Positions 20,484 to 32,175 are shown, counted from the stretch's first letter. The stretch is 64,000 nucleotides of DNA from Forficula auricularia (GCA_024734495.1 JALMQS010000435.1:930001-994000), one strand, 5' to 3'. Numbers and translations are program-made. The notes: generated by a model not told the origin, from the letters alone.

Positions 20484-20800
20484 CCAATGCGAAGCATGGG
20501 TAAAGTATTGTAATGGGTCTCGCGCCAAGCGGGACTTCAAAGGGTCCTCAGGTAAAGACTACGGAACCCATGGACTCAATTAAGGTCACAAATTGTAGTA
20601 TTCAATTAGATTGAATTTTAGCATGTGACGATTTTGCCAAAAATTACCTGGGGTCTAGTCGAGAGGCCAAAAAGTGCCATTTTTTGGAAGTGCGTGGGGA
20701 TGGATGGATGGATGGATCTTATCGTTTTTTTCGTCCACGATTTTTTCCACACCTTTGCACCGATTGAAATGAAATTGAAAACCTATTATTATAGGTTAAA
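20484..20800 (-). repeat. Dispersed repeat with terminal hairpin and GGAT run
   Basis: Shares CAGGTAAAGACTACGGAACC, CAATTAAGGTCACAAATTG, TTTTGCCAAAAATTACCTGG and GAGAGGCCAAAAAGTGCCA with the inverted copies at 45640-46165. One end carries the imperfect hairpin around ATGCGAAGCAT; the other has GGATGGATGGATGGAT (20699-20717). It is non-coding. A terminal hairpin without inverted ends hints at a Helitron-like non-autonomous element, but this is only inference. Confidence 0.55.
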
Positions 20801-20858
20801 AATAAAATAAAATGAGAGAGTCTTCTGTTTTTTAAATAAAATAATTTGTAATTATTTC

Positions 20859-20901
20859 TAGAGACTATAGTTTCGAAGGCATTGCCTTCATCATCAGTCT
20901 A
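20859..20901 (-). ncRNA. Hammerhead ribozyme motif in the PLE tail
   Basis: On the minus strand: TAGA, CTGATGA, T, GAAGGC/GCCTTC with loop AAT, GAAA, C-TATA-G, cleavage triplet GTC, TCTA. Helix I is 4 perfect pairs and helix II is 6. Compared with the units at 34774 and 9766 (GAGGGC/GCCCTC), a G-C pair is replaced by an A-T pair, which is compensatory change. The extra base before helix II is T here and A elsewhere. Confidence 0.78.
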
Positions 20902-21060
20902 TCATAAATATTTCAAATTAGTTACAAATTAAGATTTATACATTGAAAATTTTGAAAAATATATATAATGTCTTTTTCTTCATGTTTCCTCTTGGGAGAT
21001 TTGAATATAACTGGATCAATATCTGGGTTACTCTTTTGTTTAGGCATTTTCTAAAGAGTT

Positions 21061-22341
21061 TTACCTGAATGAATGGAATGTTTTTAAAAAAGGGTCATTG
21101 ATAATTTCTAGTTTTTCATTTAAAGATTCAATTGGGCTTTTTTCCAAGGATTTTAAAATTTCAATGGATTCTTTTAAAGAAAGAATTAAGGGGTCATTGA
21201 CTTCTTTGATCAATTTAATTTTGGATTGATCTGGAAAACTATGATTGTTAGCATTTAAATGCTCTGCAAATGCATAATTTTCATATTTTAATTTGTAGGC
21301 CCTCTTGTGTTCATTGATCCTAATGGATAAATTTCTTTCCGTTTTTCCTATATAAGTTGCATTGCAATCTTGGCATGTCAATTTATATACACCGGATTTT
21401 TCATTTTCCGGAATTTTATCTTTAATTTGACTTAATTCACTTCCTAATGTATATGGTGATCTAAAGATTGTCGCGTACCCTAAAGATTTTAATTTATGCT
21501 TTATTTTTTCGGACATCTTACCATAATATGGTAATATTAGTTTTGGCAGATCTTTAATTTGGGAATTTTGTGAATAGATTAAATTTAAATTTGATTTTTG
21601 AATTTTACCTTTTAATATTTGATCTATTAAATTGCTTTCATAACCATTATTTATAGATATTTCTTTGATTATCTCTAGTTCTGTTAAAAAATGTTCTTTC
21701 TTTAATGGGATACTATTTAAACGGTGGATCATTGAATGGAATGCTGCTAATTTATGTGACATTGGTCGACAAGCCATGTTGTGAATTACGGTATCTGTAG
21801 ATGTATCTTTCCTATAAATTTCGAATGTGTGTTTATTTTCTTTAATTTTAATTTTAAGGTCTAAATAATTTAATGTTTTTTCTTTTTCTTTTTCTACGGT
21901 AAATTTGATTTTTTCATGTAATGAATTTATATGTTTTATGAATTTATTGAGAATTCTTTCAGTCCCTGTCCATAAGACAATCACATCGTCAACATATCTA
22001 TAATAATATTTGATATATTGAGAGAATTCGCACTTTATATTTAAAAATTGTTTTTCGAAATGTTTTAGAAAAATTTCGGCAAATAATGGTGATAGAGGGT
22101 TTCCGATTGCTAAGCCATTTTTTTGTTCATAAAATTTATCGTTGTATTGGAAAAAATTGTGATTTAGACATAACTCCATCAAATCACTTAGGTCTGTTTT
22201 TTCTTTTATGTTCAAATTTGGACATGTATAAATTATCTGGTCAACTAGGTCTTTTGTTTCTGAAGGGGGGACGTTTGTAAATAAACTTATGATATCTAAA
22301 GAGATTAATTTTGCGTTATTGGGGATATCTATGTTTTTAAT
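21061..22341 (-). CDS. Penelope-like reverse transcriptase with GIY-YIG endonuclease (partial)
   Basis: The open frame of about 426 codons has no stop and no natural start because its 5' part is missing. RT motif A is LISLDIISLFTNVP at the N-terminus, followed by NGLAIGNPLSPLFAEI (motif B) and YYRYVDDVIVLW (catalytic YVDD). The linker includes KLAAFHSMIHRLNSIPL, which is highly typical of PLEs. The C-terminal GIY-YIG nuclease is GVYKLTCQDCNATYIGKTER, then LSIRINEHKRA and AEHLNANNHSF. PLEs prime on nicked DNA or telomeres; presence of the nuclease places this in the EN-positive group. A related but different sequence is at 44400-45562. It is the most intact source of PLE enzyme in the window, yet it could not be functional as it stands. 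Confidence 0.9.
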   Translation of the reverse strand: MKNIDIPNNAKLISLDIISLFTNVPPSETKDLVDQIIYTCPNLNIKEKTDLSDLMELCLNHNFFQYNDKFYEQKNGLAIGNPLSPLFAEIFLKHFEKQFLNIKCEFSQYIKYYYRYVDDVIVLWTGTERILNKFIKHINSLHEKIKFTVEKEKEKTLNYLDLKIKIKENKHTFEIYRKDTSTDTVIHNMACRPMSHKLAAFHSMIHRLNSIPLKKEHFLTELEIIKEISINNGYESNLIDQILKGKIQKSNLNLIYSQNSQIKDLPKLILPYYGKMSEKIKHKLKSLGYATIFRSPYTLGSELSQIKDKIPENEKSGVYKLTCQDCNATYIGKTERNLSIRINEHKRAYKLKYENYAFAEHLNANNHSFPDQSKIKLIKEVNDPLILSLKESIEILKSLEKSPIESLNEKLEIINDPFLKTFHSFR

Positions 22342-22480
22342 TTAAACCTATTATTAGTTTAACAAAATGAAGCGCTGATTAGTTTTTGGTACATATCGGC
22401 CAAGAAACATTAGTACATTATTTTAGTACTTTTTTAGGTTTTTCTAAATATCTTGAAAATGACTTAACTAATTTTGATGA

Positions 22481-23495
22481 AATTTAATATCCTAATTAAG
22501 TATCTTGGGGACAACAAAAAAGGTTTTTTTAAATTCCTTATTTTACCAAAATTTAAAAAAAAAACTTTAAAATTTATTCATTTGATCGATAATATAGCTC
22601 ATTTAAACTTGCTTAAGTAATAATGGTTAGGCTTCTTGCTGTGAAATGATAAAAATTTGGGAGGAAATTTTATAAGTAACCATAGCAACTGCGTTGTTTT
22701 TTTATCCGTTACCTTTGCTGAAGACATGGAGGAATCGAGTTAAAATCAAAAATAGTGTTTGATTCTGATACTTGAGGAATAACAATTCTTTATTGGATTT
22801 TTGACGGTTCGGTTTTTATTGGTAACCATTGCTGAAGACATGGAGGAATCGAGTTAAAATCAAAAATAGTGATTGATTCTCATCTAATACTTGAGGAATA
22901 ACAATTCTACATTAGGTTTTTGACGTTTTGATTAATATTGGTAACCATTGCTGAAGACACGGAGGAATCGGCTTAAAATCAAAAAATAACTATCGATTTA
23001 TTGATTCCATTTTTGATGTTTTGCTATTAATGACCCTTACGATAACGTAGAACAATCGACTTAGAATCAAAAAGACTAAATTCTTTTTGGTAAACAACTC
23101 AAGCTTGAGTTTGCCATAAAAGAATTTAGTCTTTTTGATTTTAAGTCGATTCTTCTACGTTATCAGTAGAGGTTGCCATTAATAGTCAAAACATCAAAAA
23201 TGGAATGCAATAAGGTTATTCCGCTAGTATTAGATAAGAATCGATGGTTATTTTTGATTTTAAGCCGATTCCTCCATGTCTTCATCAATGGTTATCAATA
23301 ATAATCGAAGCGTCAAAAATTTAATGTAGAATTGTTATTCCTCGACTATTAAATGAGAATCGATCATTAATTTTTGACTTAAAGTCAACATGAACTGCAA
23401 ATTGCAAGTTATATCTGATTAATAATAAAGAAATAAACATATTAATATTTCAAATGAATTTGGATAAAGTTTAGCAACGATCCGTTGCAGTTTAT
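22481..23495. mobile_element. Inverted-repeat element with 119-bp satellite units
   Basis: Left end 22500-22730 is the reverse complement of the right-end segment of the copies at 10500-10640 and 50890-51060. Reverse units follow to 23060, then the uninterrupted centre (AAACAACTCAAGCTTGAGTT), forward units to about 23380, and a terminus containing ATCCGTTGCAGTTTA (to 23495) that matches the TIR of the 49690-51507 copy. This copy defines the intact centre used to date nested insertions at 9.4-9.9 kb. Confidence 0.75.
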
Positions 23496-23520
23496 TTTTT
23501 ATTATATTAATATATTATGT

Positions 23521-24040
23521 CAGTGTTTCTCAAACTTTTTGGAATGTGGAACCCTTTTCCGTATGGAAGGTAAGCGTGGAACCCGACAATCTCAAGATTC
23601 AAGTTAAAGCGTTGTTATGAGAATATTTTTTTTTTTACTTTGAATTATATGTTAGTATATGGAGTGAATTAATTAAAACCTACTTTTTAATGTCTTATAT
23701 TTTTTTATTTATTATATATAGACCGGCATCCACAGATACCTTCGACTGCTACCCAATCCCTAAATCTCTCCTTATCTTCACGATAGAAGTGTCCACCACG
23801 GAATACAGAGGTTGTACCTTCTTGCTGCAACTTCTTCTTGTATCAATGTCATTATAAAAAAAAATATAGGTAGTCACACACTATATCTATATTAAACAGT
23901 AATTAAATCAAAACTTCCGTAAGCAAAAGAAAAAGCCCCAGCCTTTATGAAGTTTATTGTCTTAAAAACGTCATCGCGGAACCCTTGGCAAGTTTTCATG
24001 GAAGCCTAGGGTTCCGCGGAACACACTTTGAGAAACGCCG
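23521..24040. mobile_element. hAT-type non-autonomous element with 8-bp target duplication
   Basis: It begins CAGTGTTTCTCAAACTTTTT and ends CACACTTTGAGAAACGCCG. It is flanked by perfect 8-bp duplications TATTATGT (23513-23520 and 24041-24048). CAGxGTTTCTCAAAC ends with 8-bp duplications are typical of hAT/Charlie-type elements. Subterminal GGAACCC blocks face each other near 23570 and 24010. A LINE fragment (23722-23868) is nested inside, so the original was about 375 bp. It has no transposase. Confidence 0.85.
23722..23868 (+). mobile_element. LINE 3'-end fragment nested in the hAT element
   Basis: CATCCACAGATACCTTCGAC and the following 3' UTR (TTATCTTCACGATAGAAGTG, GGTTGTACCTTCTTG) match the 3' end of the LINE at 62991-64000. 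It ends in an A run near 23860. It is a strongly 5'-truncated copy of roughly 145 bp. Confidence 0.75.
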
Positions 24041-24048
24041 TATTATGT

Positions 24049-24207
24049 TAAACAATTCTATGTAATTTTTGTATAAACATGTTTTTTTATATCGTAATAA
24101 ATTAAAATTCGCTTATTTGAGGATTACTTTTGTTTTTATTACCCATATATTCGGATTATCCGGTTTGCCTTTGGTCCCAGTTAGTCCGGATAAACGAGGT
24201 TCTACTG
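24049..24207. mobile_element. pogo/Tigger-like MITE, right half only
   Basis: Matches positions 20210-20378 of the other copy, including TTATTACCCATATAT and GTCCCAGTTAGTCCGG, and ends AACGAGGTTCTACTG followed by TA (24208-24209). The flank downstream (TTGGGATGAACATATTTTCTG) also matches that copy's flank, so the duplication is larger than the MITE. Its left half is missing. Confidence 0.7.
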
Positions 24208-24209
24208 TA

Positions 24210-25860
24210 TACTGAACTCAAAGAAACGTTTTATTGCTTGTTTTTTAAAAATAGTTTTAATTTATTTCTTTATATCTTAATTGGGATGAACATATTTTCT
24301 GAAAAATATATTTTTTTTTATTATTTTAATATATTATAGTTGAATGCTTCTTTTGATTTTAAATAACAAACTTGGTTGATTGATTGTGTATCTCCGTTAG
24401 GGATCCTCTTCTTTCTATTAGCTCGATTTAAAGAATCCCCTGCAATCGATAAATGCGTGGAAATGGGACGTGAAAAAGTGAGAGAAGATCGCTCTCGTTA
24501 ACCCTTGGCTCGACTTTTTTCTTTTTTTGGAAAAAAATTGTCTGACTCCTCGTCGAGATTTCCACTGATTACTGGGTTGGTTTGGGCTCTGCTCAACACT
24601 TCGTTTTTGCCAAGAAATCGTTTACCGCAAAAATGAACTCCCCGTTAGCCGATATATTTAGAATTGCGGTAATATCTTTTAGCGATTTCGATCCTCCCGT
24701 TGCCAGTGTTAAACGGAAGAAGACATATAAACGACTCCGTCTCCCTGGATATCTATTCTATTTATCTATCGATTAATTTATTGAAGGATATAGCTGTCGT
24801 TGGTTAATTTTTAACTTAAAATATCGGGGAGAGTTTACTATGCGAGAGAGAGAGATATGGCTGTTTAAATTAAACATGAATGGAAAAGGAACGAATGTAT
24901 TTTGAACGGAAAGGAATGCCCAAGAACAATGGTTGCCGGCACACCAAGGGGGATCTTATCTTGATGGATACATGGAAGCTTATCAGTGTCTATTACAAAA
25001 CCTTGACGCTCTGGATCATCAAACGAGGGAAATAACCGGGAGAAAATTAACAACCTTCAAACCAGAGTAACAGAGCAGCCGTAAATGATAAACAACAGAA
25101 GGTGTTGAGATATTTCTTCATAAGCAAATAAAGAGAAGTGTCCGATTTTAATATTCTATTATAATGGCCCTATTTCTTAACTCAGTCATTATTCAATTTC
25201 GTTGCTAAGAAAATTCGACTTCATTTTCTTATAATTGATAATTGTGAGAATATGGTTGTCAGATTAGTGATTTGGAAGTATGTTGCCTGCTAACAAGGGG
25301 CATTATTTCATAATAAAACTTGAGTAAGATACGAGGTAAGTTTCACAAAAAAGTTTTCTACACCTAACTCCTTAAATTTTTTATGGCATTATTTCAATCT
25401 GATTGTGGAAGCGATGACAACAATAGTTTGTTTCGTGTAAACACTAACCCAACATATTTTACAAGTCTTTTTTACTTTTTACAATTAGTATTGCCCGCCA
25501 AACATACAAAGCAATTGAAAAATAGTTAAATCAAGAATAGTGTATGGGGAATCTTGATTGTTTTTAAGCAAAGGATAATTTTAGATAAAAGAAATATAGG
25601 TCTAGAAAATAGACTATTATTTTCATCATCGTCAAAAGTCATCTGACTAAAAACTGGTATGCTACTCGCCTTCATTTGATTCAATCCCAAGTAGCTAGGT
25701 AATAAAAAAAAGAATAAAACAAATAGGGTGCATTTTCTTAGTACCTAATCATTAAAAAATGTTACACTAAGTTATCGCTTTCCTAAAATAAAATAAATTG
25801 ACTCGTTCTGATGTGGCCATCCACTTGACTTTACCATACACTTCTGGTAGAGTTTGGTAT
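24210..25860. other. Mostly featureless; possibly single-copy DNA
   Basis: To 24320 it shares the flank of the 20-kb MITE copy. From 24360 to 25100 the DNA is richer in GC than its surroundings and has no repeat match in the window. I see no exon with convincing splice sites. AATAAAACTTGAGTAAGATACG at 25313 is also at 44451. Confidence 0.45.
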
Positions 25861-26540
25861 AAGGGCCTAGATTTTCATTTTCGCCCCCCCCCCCCCCTGG
25901 GCGGTTAGTTTTTGCATTTTTAGTGATCTGGGAACCCAGTGATTATGTATACAAAATTTGGTAGAGTTTGATCAATTGGCCTAGATTTTTATTTTTTGAC
26001 CCTCCCCCCTAATTTTGGCCCCAGAAAAAAAATATTTTCGTTATTATAGGTTCATTTTATAGTATATTTCATTTTTATTCTCTTTTTTAGTTTGAAAATC
26101 TTATAATTTTATTTTTTAACCCCCCCCCCTTCCACCCCCTTAATTTTGTGTCGATATGCACCAAAATCTAATCAGCTCTTAATCTCAATGGACTAAAACT
26201 ACATGTGAAATTTCGTTTTGATATTCACACTAGTTTTTGAGCTAGCTCGTCCACAAAAATTTGGTAACGGGCACACTAACAGAATAACTAACAGACATTT
26301 TCACAAAACAGTTATTATCGCGAAAAATATAATTTTTTCGATATTCACTTATTAGGCCTTTTTTGTAAAGCGAAATGCAATGGTTTCGCCTAATTTTTTT
26401 AATCAAAATATTTTCAGCCGTTTTTGAAATATTTCGAAAAAAAGAAGCAAAAAAACCACATTTTTCATTCACGGTTACAATACCTGACCATACCCTGTAT
26501 GGTAAAGTAAAATATCCTTGGATGAGATTTTTGTACATTT
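25860..26540. repeat. Dispersed repeat with poly-C tracts
   Basis: This copy is the reverse complement of 46645-47350: shared blocks include ACATGTGAAATTTCGTTTTG, TTTTTGAGCTAG and CCTATAATAA. Runs of C (25885-25898, 26121-26129) are characteristic. No coding sequence or terminal repeat is evident. Confidence 0.6.
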
Positions 26541-27325
26541 TTTTTTTTTTTTTAATATTACATATCGAATTTTAGATATATGAATTCAAAACAAAAATTA
26601 ATTTAACATCGAAGTTTTGACTCTTCATATGAGACTTATTGTAGAGATTTATTTTAAACTTTTAAATTTATTGTTAGCTTATTGTTTTTTATTTAATAAG
26701 ATTAACATGAAACAATATATTTAAGAACTTGAAAAAATCTCAAATAGAGAAACAAAAGGGTAATTAATTTTTGTTTTGATTTTAACATCAAATCCAAATA
26801 TCTTATGGTAGTTCTTTCACAAATGCAAAAATTCAAGAAGTCTTCATAACTTGGAATATAAGTCGTTAAAAGCATAATAAACTCACTGTTAAAATTTGAA
26901 GACGATTTACCACACCAAACATGAAATAATTGCAATTAAAAATGAAAATTTTTATATATGGTAGATTGAGAAATGGTGGGAATATGATAATTATTTTTTT
27001 TTTTCATTGAAGGACTTTCACCATCTCGATGAAAAACTAATATTTGTTAGAATAATACATTCGGAGTAACTTAAAAAAAATTGAAATTATTTACCTCGTA
27101 GTTTAGATAAAAAATAAAAATAAAAAACATATTTGGGTGATTATTTTTAGTGGAGGGGATAATATCAATAGCTTGGAAACAATCCATTCATAAAGAGAAT
27201 ATAGTAGTGTAAAAAGTACAGCCACGTTAAAAACATAACCTAAAATGTTAACATCGTTCATATGTATAGAGTGTTTACGAGGCTAAAACTTTTTGTGCGG
27301 ATTGTCGCGAAAGAACCTCCTTAAG
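26541..27325. other. No recognisable feature
   Basis: AT-rich DNA without a convincing frame or repeat. Confidence 0.5.
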
Positions 27326-27440
27326 CATTTAATTGAAAAGTTTTTATTTTGCCGAGAGTAGCAGAGTTGTTGAATCATAAAGAGAAACAAAAAGGTTTAT
27401 TTGAATCAAGCATAGGACAACCTCTATGTTTCTCTTTATG
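27326..27440 (+). repeat. PLE-tail/retrozyme-related unit, palindromic
   Basis: Same unit as 4600-4700 (GCCGAGAGTAGCAGAG, then TTGAATCATAAAGAGAAAC). Here it folds back on itself through GTTTCTCTTTATGATT near 27430. No ribozyme core. Confidence 0.6.
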
Positions 27441-28127
27441 ATTAAACATTTAAAAAATATCATTTATTAGCTTTCGGCAGCGCCTTCGGCGGGGCTTTTA
27501 CTAGCCATGGGGCTTTGCCCCTGGACCCCACGTGGCTGCTTTATTGATGTTTTATTAGTTACAGAGAATAAATATTATTGTTTTATTATAAGTCTTAAAT
27601 AGATATAATTTAAGAATCTATTTAACTGCAATTTAAATGTACTTTAAAAAAAAATAGATAAAGATTTTTCAAACCTATCTTTAATTAGTTTTTTCGCAAA
27701 AAAAAGAAAAATTTCTCGATGATTACCATTTTTATTTTTATTTTTCTCATAAAAAAACTTTATGAAAATCAAATAAAATAAAATACTAAATGTTACTAAA
27801 TAAATACTTTTTGTAAAAATGCAGTAAAAAATTCTTCTTCATCGATGATGTGGTTAGAACTATTGAGAATGAATGACACTCAAAAATCTTACAAACAGGG
27901 CCAACACTTGTTTTTTGCTAGTTTAGTTCTTTTATTGTTTGGCAAGCTATGTTGACTAACTTGAATTTTTTTTAGTTTTTCCTGAATTTTCCAATTTTCT
28001 GGGCAACTTTTCCAATTTTCCTGAATTGGACTATTACGAACACTTTAAAAAAAAATTAGCCAAATCGGTCCAGGCATTTGAGAGATCTGCGCTTACGAAG
28101 AAACAGAAATTCATTTTTATTATATAG
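27441..28127 (-). mobile_element. Helitron-like (Helentron-type) non-autonomous element, tentative
   Basis: On the minus strand the segment begins with CTATATAATAAAAATGAATT and continues with CTCAAATGCCTGGACCGATT, wording that opens many insect Helentron-associated elements. The other end has the hairpin-forming GGGGCAAAGCCCC and GCCGAAGGCGCTGCCGAAAG. No terminal inverted repeats or target duplication are seen, as expected for this class. Assignment rests on remembered resemblance. Confidence 0.4.
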
Positions 28128-28555
28128 ATTTAATGAAAAAATAGAATAAAAATTATAAATTTTTTTTCCAACTGTCATTTATTTATTTATTTTACTTCTA
28201 GCCTTAAGGTTAATTTGGCCAGTAGATCAGTTTTTATTTATTTTTAAAATATATAAAATAAAACAAATATATTATACAATAGATTTATTATTTAAAAAAA
28301 AAAACTGTTATTTATTAAAAAGTTTAATTTTTTAATCTATCTAATTTTCACTGATAATTATTTGTTTTTATTATTATCATTATTTTGAAGAGTTTGAATT
28401 ATAAAAATAAAATTTTTGATGCGCCCTAAAATATCAATATAATAATAAAACAAATTTTTTCAATAAAACTCTACTTCAATCTTGGGGTGAGTTATTTTTC
28501 AAGTTTGTCAAGAATAGACATTTGATAATTAATATTTATTAAAACGGTGGAATGA
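28128..28555. other. No recognisable feature
   Basis: AT-rich spacer. Confidence 0.5.
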
Positions 28556-30710
28556 TATCTGCATCAGAGATAATAATGCTTCAGAATCCGCAGACGCCTT
28601 TAACGAGCCAATTCAAACAGGCCTAGAAATCTATGTACCCTCAAAATCGATTAAAGTAAACAAGGATTCTAAGCTCTGGTTTGGTAAACAATGTGGAGAT
28701 GCCGTCCGTGAAAAAAACAAATCTTTTCAGAAATGCCAACTTTCACGTCTAGAATGTGACCGAATTGCATTTACCAAATCGCGAAGCTCATGCAAAAAAA
28801 TTATCTCTGAAGCAAACAAATCATTAGATCAGAGGATAGCTGACCGTCTCTCATCTTGCCCCGATGAAAAACAGGCCTTTTTCTCTTTACACAAGGCAAT
28901 AAATAGAAATTTCGCGTCTCCCTCACTTCCGCCCCTCTTCCACCCAAATGGTTCAGTGGCCACGACCCCCACTGAAAAAGCTGTATCACTAGCCTCCTAT
29001 TTCGCCACTAACTCCACTTTAGATGACAAAGGGCTTAACCCGCCCACTTATACCCTCCAAACCAACCTCATGGGCAAAATAATTTTCAGGTCTCAAATAA
29101 TCATAAAAGCCATTAATAAATTAAAATCCAACTCCGCCGCTGGCCCGGATGGGCTCCCATCTATTCCCATTTAAAAATGCGCCCTTGAACTTGCCCCTAT
29201 TTTATCCAAGCTATTCCAACTCTCTTACGAATCGGGCATATTCCCCAAAAGCTGGAAAATAGCCAGTCACACCTATACCTAAAAAAGGAGACTCTTCACA
29301 AATCTCTAATTACAGACCTATCGCGATCACCTCTGTTCTTTCCAAAATTATGGAATTGGTTATAAACCAACACGTCCTTCGTCACTTAGAAAATAATAAA
29401 AAAATTCACGATAGGCAATATGGATTTAGACAAAATCGTTCCACAGGCGACTTCTTAACCTATGTCACCCACACCTGGAACAAAACTCTAGAGGACGGAA
29501 AAGAAACCCTCGCTGTAGCCCTAGACATCTCCAAAGCTTTTGACCAAGTTTGGCATAAAATCTTCTTGCCAAACCGACAGCCTTTGGATTCACACCAACA
29601 CTTCACAAATGGAAGAAAGCTTTCTGACAAACCGTAGTATCAATGTTGTGGTGGATGGAATATCATCTGAATCGTTCTCCACAAACGCTGGTGTTCCCCA
29701 AGGCTCTGTAATCTCCCCCACACTCTTCCTAATTTATATAAACGACCTCAAACGTCAAACCCCACTCATTGTTGCGCCGACGATAGCACTCTGCACGGCA
29801 AACCCTCACTCCCGAATAATCGAATCAATGTTGCCTCCTCAATCACTCTCGACCTAGACAAACTGAATAAATGGGGCTCTCAAAATTTAGTTAACTTTAA
29901 TGCAAACAAGACTCAATGTTGTTTAATTTCTAGGCGCGAAAATAAAGATTTCCCTGATATTCACTTCGATTCGAATACCCTGAAAATGTGTGACAGCCTA
30001 TCCATGTTGGGCGTCTCTATCGCATCTGACCTGTCTTGGAATGAACACATCTCCTCTGTAGCGAAATCTGCAGCAAGGAAGATTGGCTACTTATTCAGGT
30101 CCAAGCGATTTTACAAGCCCCCACATCTTCTCACCATCTACAAGGCCCAAATCCGGCCCTGTCTCGAATATGGATCTCATCTATGGAGAGGAGCCTCTAA
30201 ATATTCTCTTGTTACCCTGGATGCAATTCAGAAACGAGCCGTCAGGCTAATTGACGATTCTACCCTCACCGACTCCCTCGACTCGCTAGCTCATCGAAGA
30301 AATATCTCTACCCTTTCCCTTTTCTATAGATACTATCACGGCAGGTGCTCTGATGAGATAAAATCAATAGTTCCCCCCAAAGCATGCTTTGCACGTAGCA
30401 CGCGTTTTGCCGACTTCCAACACTCTTTCGCGGTCAAATTAGAAAAGTGCCGGATCACTTCATTCGCCAATACATATGTCCCCATGACTTCAAGGAACTG
30501 GAACTCTCTCCCAGCCTCCATCTTTCCCAGCACTTATAATCTTCAAACCTTCAAAACCCGAGTGCATAAACACCTACGTCTACACCCTCTCACTTAATCA
30601 ATTTTCCCTTCTCTTCGGTAATGCAAGGGTCTTTCGAGACCCATAGGAGCTGCATCTCTACTGGTGCACCCCTTCTTGCATTCGGTTGCATTAAAAAAAA
30701 AAAAAAAAAA
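28556..30710 (+). pseudogene. Jockey-like LINE, 5'-truncated and frameshifted
   Basis: The reading frame is open from about 28556 (linker region ending ...SNSAAGPDGLPSIP) to a stop at 29172-29174. A frameshift follows near 29270, then NYRPIAITSVLSKIMELV in a new frame, FGFRQNRSTGDF and ALDISKAFDQVWHK (motif A). Another frameshift falls near 29570, then AGVPQGSVISPTLFLIYIND (motif B). A third falls near 29755, after which the catalytic box reads CADD instead of Y/FADD. The last 203 codons (29986-30597) are intact, with RPCLEYGSHLWRGAS and NWNSLPASIFPSTY. The 3' UTR ends in poly-A at 30693-30710. At least four lesions make it inactive. Related copies: 9394-9730, 60253-60345 and, more distantly, 62991-64000. 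Confidence 0.88.
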
Positions 30711-31550
30711 TCAGAGTTAAATAAAAAAACATTTCCAAATTTATTATTATTCTTCCTTCCTGATACTAGATGAAAGGTTCTAAATTGTAGCATAAAAATG
30801 AGAGATTTTTTCTATCTGAGAAATTTGATCCAATCTCTTTTCCACTTTTTCTTGGGTACTAATGAACAAATCGAAATCCTTTTTCTCTTTAAAAGAAGGA
30901 AAAACCCTGCAAGGAAAGTTCCAACCCCTAGCCAGATGATGGAAATGAAGATTGAAGTCATCATCCGAAATTAATAATGACAGTTGAGATAAGAGAAGAG
31001 TTTTTTGTTAAGAGCAGCGATTCTTAATCCTATTGTAGAATTACATTAAAAAAAAAAATCAAAAAAAAAAAAACGTAAAGTTCAGGAAATTTAACGAATC
31101 GATAAAATCTGTTTTCAATTGAAACCCAATCTCTTTCATTCTAGACAGTAACTTAAGAAAGGACATTCCAACTGATTTTCTAAGAGATAAAGTACAATAA
31201 AAATCTATCATGCTTTTTTTTCTATTTCCTTCGCGGATAGGAAGCGATCACATTTCAAAGGTTGAATCCGAAATCCTTTCAATTGCTATTTAATTAAATA
31301 TAATAACAAATACACGAGAATAAATCAAGGCTTGGACAATGACTATGAAAAACTAAGAGCTTTCTTTTGATTCTTCGTTGGAAATGACCAGTTTGAAAAA
31401 ACGTAAGAAACGTAACCAATACAAAAGATAATTCTAAATCTAAATTATATTCATTCCCTAATGGCTAAAATTGAATATTTTCCGGGGGTTTTTTTGTTTA
31501 CAGGGGAGGGAATCTTATTATATTAAACGAGCAATACTTGTATATAATAT
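30711..31550. other. No recognisable feature
   Basis: AT-rich with several A runs; no coding signal. Confidence 0.5.
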
Positions 31551-32175
31551 ATATAGAAAATCGGTTTCTCGAAAACGGCTCTAACGATTTGGATGAAATT
31601 TATGGGTTAGGGAGTTTTTGGGTTGACATTTTGATCTGTCTAGTGTGCTAAGTTGTTTTTGATGGGTTTTTTGTTAATTGAAATAATTATTCACAGGTGG
31701 TTGCTTCGATAAGAATTAATAATTACATTTTTATTCAATTTCCTTTTAATAATTAATGGTTTTTTAATTCTATATCCCACTAATAGATCATTACAAATAT
31801 TATTATGTATTAAAATTTGCCCATTTAATTAATTAAAGGTATTTTTCCATAAAATAATTTGTTATAATATTAATTTCATTCTCTTAAAAAATCGGACAAT
31901 TCTTCAGGATTTAAAAGGGTCAACGAAAGAACCTCGGTGTATATTAATAATATTTTTAATTTCAATTACATTCAAAAATGTGTGCCCGGTGATAGGTCCT
32001 GATGAAGGCCATAGGGGGTGTCAACGTTGGAAAAAAATAAATTAAATTTTATTTTGTTTTGGCTGCGAATAAAAATTGACATATTTACCTGAATTTAAAA
32101 TGAAAAATAAGATTAATATATCGCTTTTAACTAAAGTAAAACATTACCGAGCATGGCTCGGTGTTCCAGGTACTA
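31551..32175 (+). mobile_element. Helitron-like interspersed element, tentative
   Basis: Opens after a TA-rich run with CGGTTTCTCGAAAACGGCTC and ends with the perfect hairpin ACCGAGC-ATG-GCTCGGT followed by GTTCCAGGTACTAT. The shorter copy at 32500-32746 has the same beginning and the same terminal hairpin. A 3' hairpin close to the end and no inverted termini suggest Helitron/Helentron. A degraded hammerhead-like CTGATGAAGGCC near 31999-32030 lies inside. Confidence 0.5.

Larger units (their letters stand above)
20816..22342 (-). mobile_element. Penelope-like element, 5'-truncated, with hammerhead in its tail
   Basis: The unit consists of an open RT plus GIY-YIG frame (21061-22341) and a 3' non-coding tail to about 20816 that contains a complete hammerhead motif. 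The tail end (CAGAAGACTCTC) resembles the CAGAAGACACACTC end of the short retrozyme-like units, linking them to this element. A stop codon directly at the 5' junction (22342-22344) and loss of the N-terminal RT region mark truncation. Confidence 0.85.
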
